Assembly: GCA_003343805.1 (NCBI GenBank)
Contig: QAKM01000100.1
Coordinates: forward strand, 1-24,999
Length of the DNA: 24,999 nt
Reading direction: 5' to 3'
Source: Bacillota bacterium
GTDB lineage: Bacteria > Bacillota > Clostridia > Christensenellales > Borkfalkiaceae
Shown: positions 23,192-24,999 of the stretch, in pieces
Numbering within the stretch: position 1 is the stretch's first letter
Layout of the letters: every line of letters begins with the position of its first letter
Notes under the pieces: generated by a model
The model's database searches: none
Told to the model about the DNA's origin: nothing
The model's input: only the letters and a program-made list of their open reading frames with translations
Translations under genes and position numbers: made by a program

Positions 23192-24048
23192 CGTGCGGTC
23201 TCCGGCGCTTTATGTTCCTTCTCCGGCACAGGCGCAGGGCGGGCGGTGGCTTCTGCTTTTTTCTCGTTCAGGGCCTGCCGGATGGAGGGCTTTTCGCTGC
23301 GTGTGTTTTCGCCCGGTTTTTCTTTGGGTTCCGGCTCCTTTTCCTCATTTATTGTCTGCTGGATTGGGGGCTTTTTTGATTCCCGCGCAGCTTCCGCCGC
23401 CGTTTCCAGCCGTTCCACGTTCCCGATGGCGGCAAGGGTGGCGTTGTTCATGCTGGAGAGCATCTTATATACCGTCCGCATGGGGGCAAGCACAGCAGCC
23501 TGAAAATGTCCCTCCTGCCCGCCGTCGATTTGCCGGGTTTCTTTTCCAATCACCGTGCGTCCTGCATTTTTCAGATGCCCGCCCGCGCTGCGGAGTTCGT
23601 GTCCGAGGGTTTCCACCTTTTCAATGCTCTTTTTTGTATCGTCCAGAGAACCGCTGATATTCTGCTGTATGGCTTCCAGCGTCTTATGGATGCCCATAGC
23701 AGAAATCGCTTTGTCCAGCGCGGAAACTCCGGCGCGTTTGAAACTCTCTATGGCATGGGCGGCGCACTGTATGATTTTCTCCCGCAGGCCATCCAGCTTT
23801 CTCTGGGTTTGCTGGACTTTGGTTTGCAGCGCGTTCACCATACCCTGCATGGTGCTTTTCTGCGGCGGGTTCTGTGCCTGGGCAAGCTGGATATTAACCA
23901 CCTGTAATTCCTGGCGTACAGCCTCAAGCTGGCGGCTCATGCCGTCCATGTAAAAGAGCAGGCGGGACAAATCCTGTGCCTGTCCCGCCCGTCCGTTTTC
24001 TGAGAGCAGCTTCAGAAACTGCTCCATGATTTCCTGATTATGTTCCAA
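23188..24048 (-). CDS. DUF6674-like coiled-coil ICE protein, 286 aa
   Basis: The protein has a helical, largely coiled-coil body: EQFLKLLSENGRAGQAQDLS, RLLFYMDGMSRQLEAVRQEL, a long helix to ~residue 100, then SLDDTKKSIEKVETLGHEL and a region with MRTVYKMLSSMNNATLAAIG. The pattern matches DUF6674 proteins of clostridial mobile elements, from memory. The C-terminal ~60 residues are disordered, rich in Glu, Lys and Pro, and carry two short KP-I-Q motifs (KPPIQQTI and KPSIRQAL), one of which recurs at the end of the megaprotein. The start is TTG 24048 with AGGAGG 6 nt upstream, right after the VirB4 stop. The stop overlaps the next GTG as GTGA. No signal peptide or membrane helix is seen. Its position between VirB4 and the wall hydrolase suggests a channel-assembly role, which is inferred. 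Confidence 0.8.
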   Translation of the reverse strand: MEHNQEIMEQFLKLLSENGRAGQAQDLSRLLFYMDGMSRQLEAVRQELQVVNIQLAQAQNPPQKSTMQGMVNALQTKVQQTQRKLDGLREKIIQCAAHAIESFKRAGVSALDKAISAMGIHKTLEAIQQNISGSLDDTKKSIEKVETLGHELRSAGGHLKNAGRTVIGKETRQIDGGQEGHFQAAVLAPMRTVYKMLSSMNNATLAAIGNVERLETAAEAARESKKPPIQQTINEEKEPEPKEKPGENTRSEKPSIRQALNEKKAEATARPAPVPEKEHKAPETAR

Positions 24049-24060
24049 ATGTTACCTCCT

Positions 24061-24999
24061 TTACTGTTCCACCAAATCCTCCGGGCGGGTCGTCATGATC
24101 GAATAGAGTTCCGTGTCTTTGGGGAAATGGTCAACGAACGGGATGATTACGTTGCCATAGAACAGCAGCCCCTCGCCGGCATTGGAATTGGTGACATAGC
24201 CAAGCTGGTGCGGGGAGATATTAAGCTGTTTCGCCAGTATCTGCCGGTCGCCGCCTGCCTGGTTGAGCATATAAATAAAGTCGCTGTTCTCAAAAATGTT
24301 CTCAATCTCACGGGAAGAAAGCAAGTCCTTTACATTTTGGGTGATTCCGGTGGGGATTCCGCCCCATTTCCGAAAACGCTTCCAAATCTCCACCGTATAG
24401 GCGGCGGTCTGCTCCTCCCGCAGTAAAAGGTGCATCTCGTCGATGTAGAGCCGGGTGGATTTATGGGCTTCCCGGTTCTCGCTGACGCGCCCCCATACCT
24501 GGTCCTGCACCACCTGCATCCCGAATTTTTTAAGCTGCTTTCCCAGGTTTTTAATCACATAGCAGACAATCCGGCTTTTGATTTCCACGTTGGTCTGGTG
24601 GTTGAACACGTTCAGGCTGCCGGTAACGTAGATTTCCAGCGCGGTGGCCAGCCTTTGCGCCTCCTGCTCCGGCTGTTCCCGTAAAAGACGGTAGAGGTCG
24701 CCTAACACCGGCATTTTCTCCGGCTTCGGGTCTTGCAGGTAGTCCCGGTAGACCATGTGGACACAGCGGTCAATCACGGTTTTTTCCACCGGCTCCAGCC
24801 CGGACTTGCCGCCCACGATCAGTTCCATCAGCGACAGGATAAAATCGCTTTTTAAGGTCAGCGGGTTATCGTCCTCGCTGTAATTGAGGGTCAAATCCAT
24901 GGGGTTGATGTACTGGTCGGAAGCAGGGGAAATGTCAATCACCTGGCCGCCCAGCCGCTGCACAAGGGGCGAATATTCCTGTTCCGGGTCGATAATGGC
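24061..24999 (-). CDS. VirB4/TrbE-like conjugation ATPase, C-terminal part (5' end outside window)
   Basis: This is the C-terminal ATPase region of a VirB4-family protein, which powers type IV secretion at the membrane. The frame is open at base 24999; the first visible residues (AIIDPEQEYSPL) match the IDPxxEY segment that follows Walker A in this family. Walker B is in RLYIDEMHLLL, and a conserved GIPTGITQNVKDLL block with the DRQILAKQLN segment follows. Walker A and the N-terminal domain lie to the right, outside the window. The stop is TAA at 24063-24061, and the next gene's ribosome binding site starts at once. Apart from the cut edge I see no sign of damage. Confidence 0.93.
   Translation of the reverse strand, partial: AIIDPEQEYSPLVQRLGGQVIDISPASDQYINPMDLTLNYSEDDNPLTLKSDFILSLMELIVGGKSGLEPVEKTVIDRCVHMVYRDYLQDPKPEKMPVLGDLYRLLREQPEQEAQRLATALEIYVTGSLNVFNHQTNVEIKSRIVCYVIKNLGKQLKKFGMQVVQDQVWGRVSENREAHKSTRLYIDEMHLLLREEQTAAYTVEIWKRFRKWGGIPTGITQNVKDLLSSREIENIFENSDFIYMLNQAGGDRQILAKQLNISPHQLGYVTNSNAGEGLLFYGNVIIPFVDHFPKDTELYSIMTTRPEDLVEQ

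Overview
The window is the transfer core of an integrative and conjugative element (ICE) of the Tn1549 / Clostridioides difficile CTn type, in a GC-rich gut clostridium (Lachnospiraceae or Oscillospiraceae-like). That placement rests on the gene set (MOBP relaxase, MobC, toprim protein, giant methylase-helicase, TopB, CD1107-like and CD1108-like envelope proteins, VirB4), strong AGGAGG ribosome binding sites and tightly overlapping genes. I cannot name the species. No integrase, resistance cargo or attachment site is visible, so both element ends lie outside the window.

Layout, left to right: (a) 1-334, the 3' end of a DDE transposase on the + strand, probably the right end of an insertion sequence. 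(b) 413-677, a 265-bp non-coding stretch holding eight consecutive inverted repeats; the last one is the terminator of the leftward operon, the others are a candidate oriT or other single-strand DNA structure. (c) 685-13334, a leftward DNA-processing operon: a 136-aa protein, a 3130-aa methylase/SNF2 megaprotein, MobC, a DUF3991/toprim protein and the relaxase, apparently read from an extended -10 promoter near 13365-13393. Two terminator-like hairpins sit inside this operon just before ribosome binding sites. A complete tnpV gene with its own ribosome binding site lies in another frame inside the megaprotein gene. (d) 13422-14232, a control island: a small Spo0A-C-like protein and a divergently read XRE regulator, separated by an AT-rich region with repeated AGTTCAT motifs. 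(e) 14237-24999, a second leftward operon in transcription order: VirB4-like ATPase (cut by the window edge), DUF6674-like coiled-coil protein, M23 + NlpC/P60 wall hydrolase, DUF4315 protein, signal-peptide Cys-repeat membrane protein of the DUF4366/CD1107 type, a small CxxC protein, topoisomerase III, an XRE-like protein and two small proteins. It ends 4 bp from the convergent XRE gene.

How they work together: MobC and the relaxase would nick and pilot the DNA; the toprim protein, TopB and the megaprotein would process or protect it; VirB4 would power the channel; the M23/NlpC protein would open the wall; the DUF4366 protein would act at the outer face. The most unusual observations are the tnpV overprint, the eight-hairpin array, the in-operon attenuator-like hairpins and a short KPSIRQAL motif shared by the megaprotein and the DUF6674-like protein.
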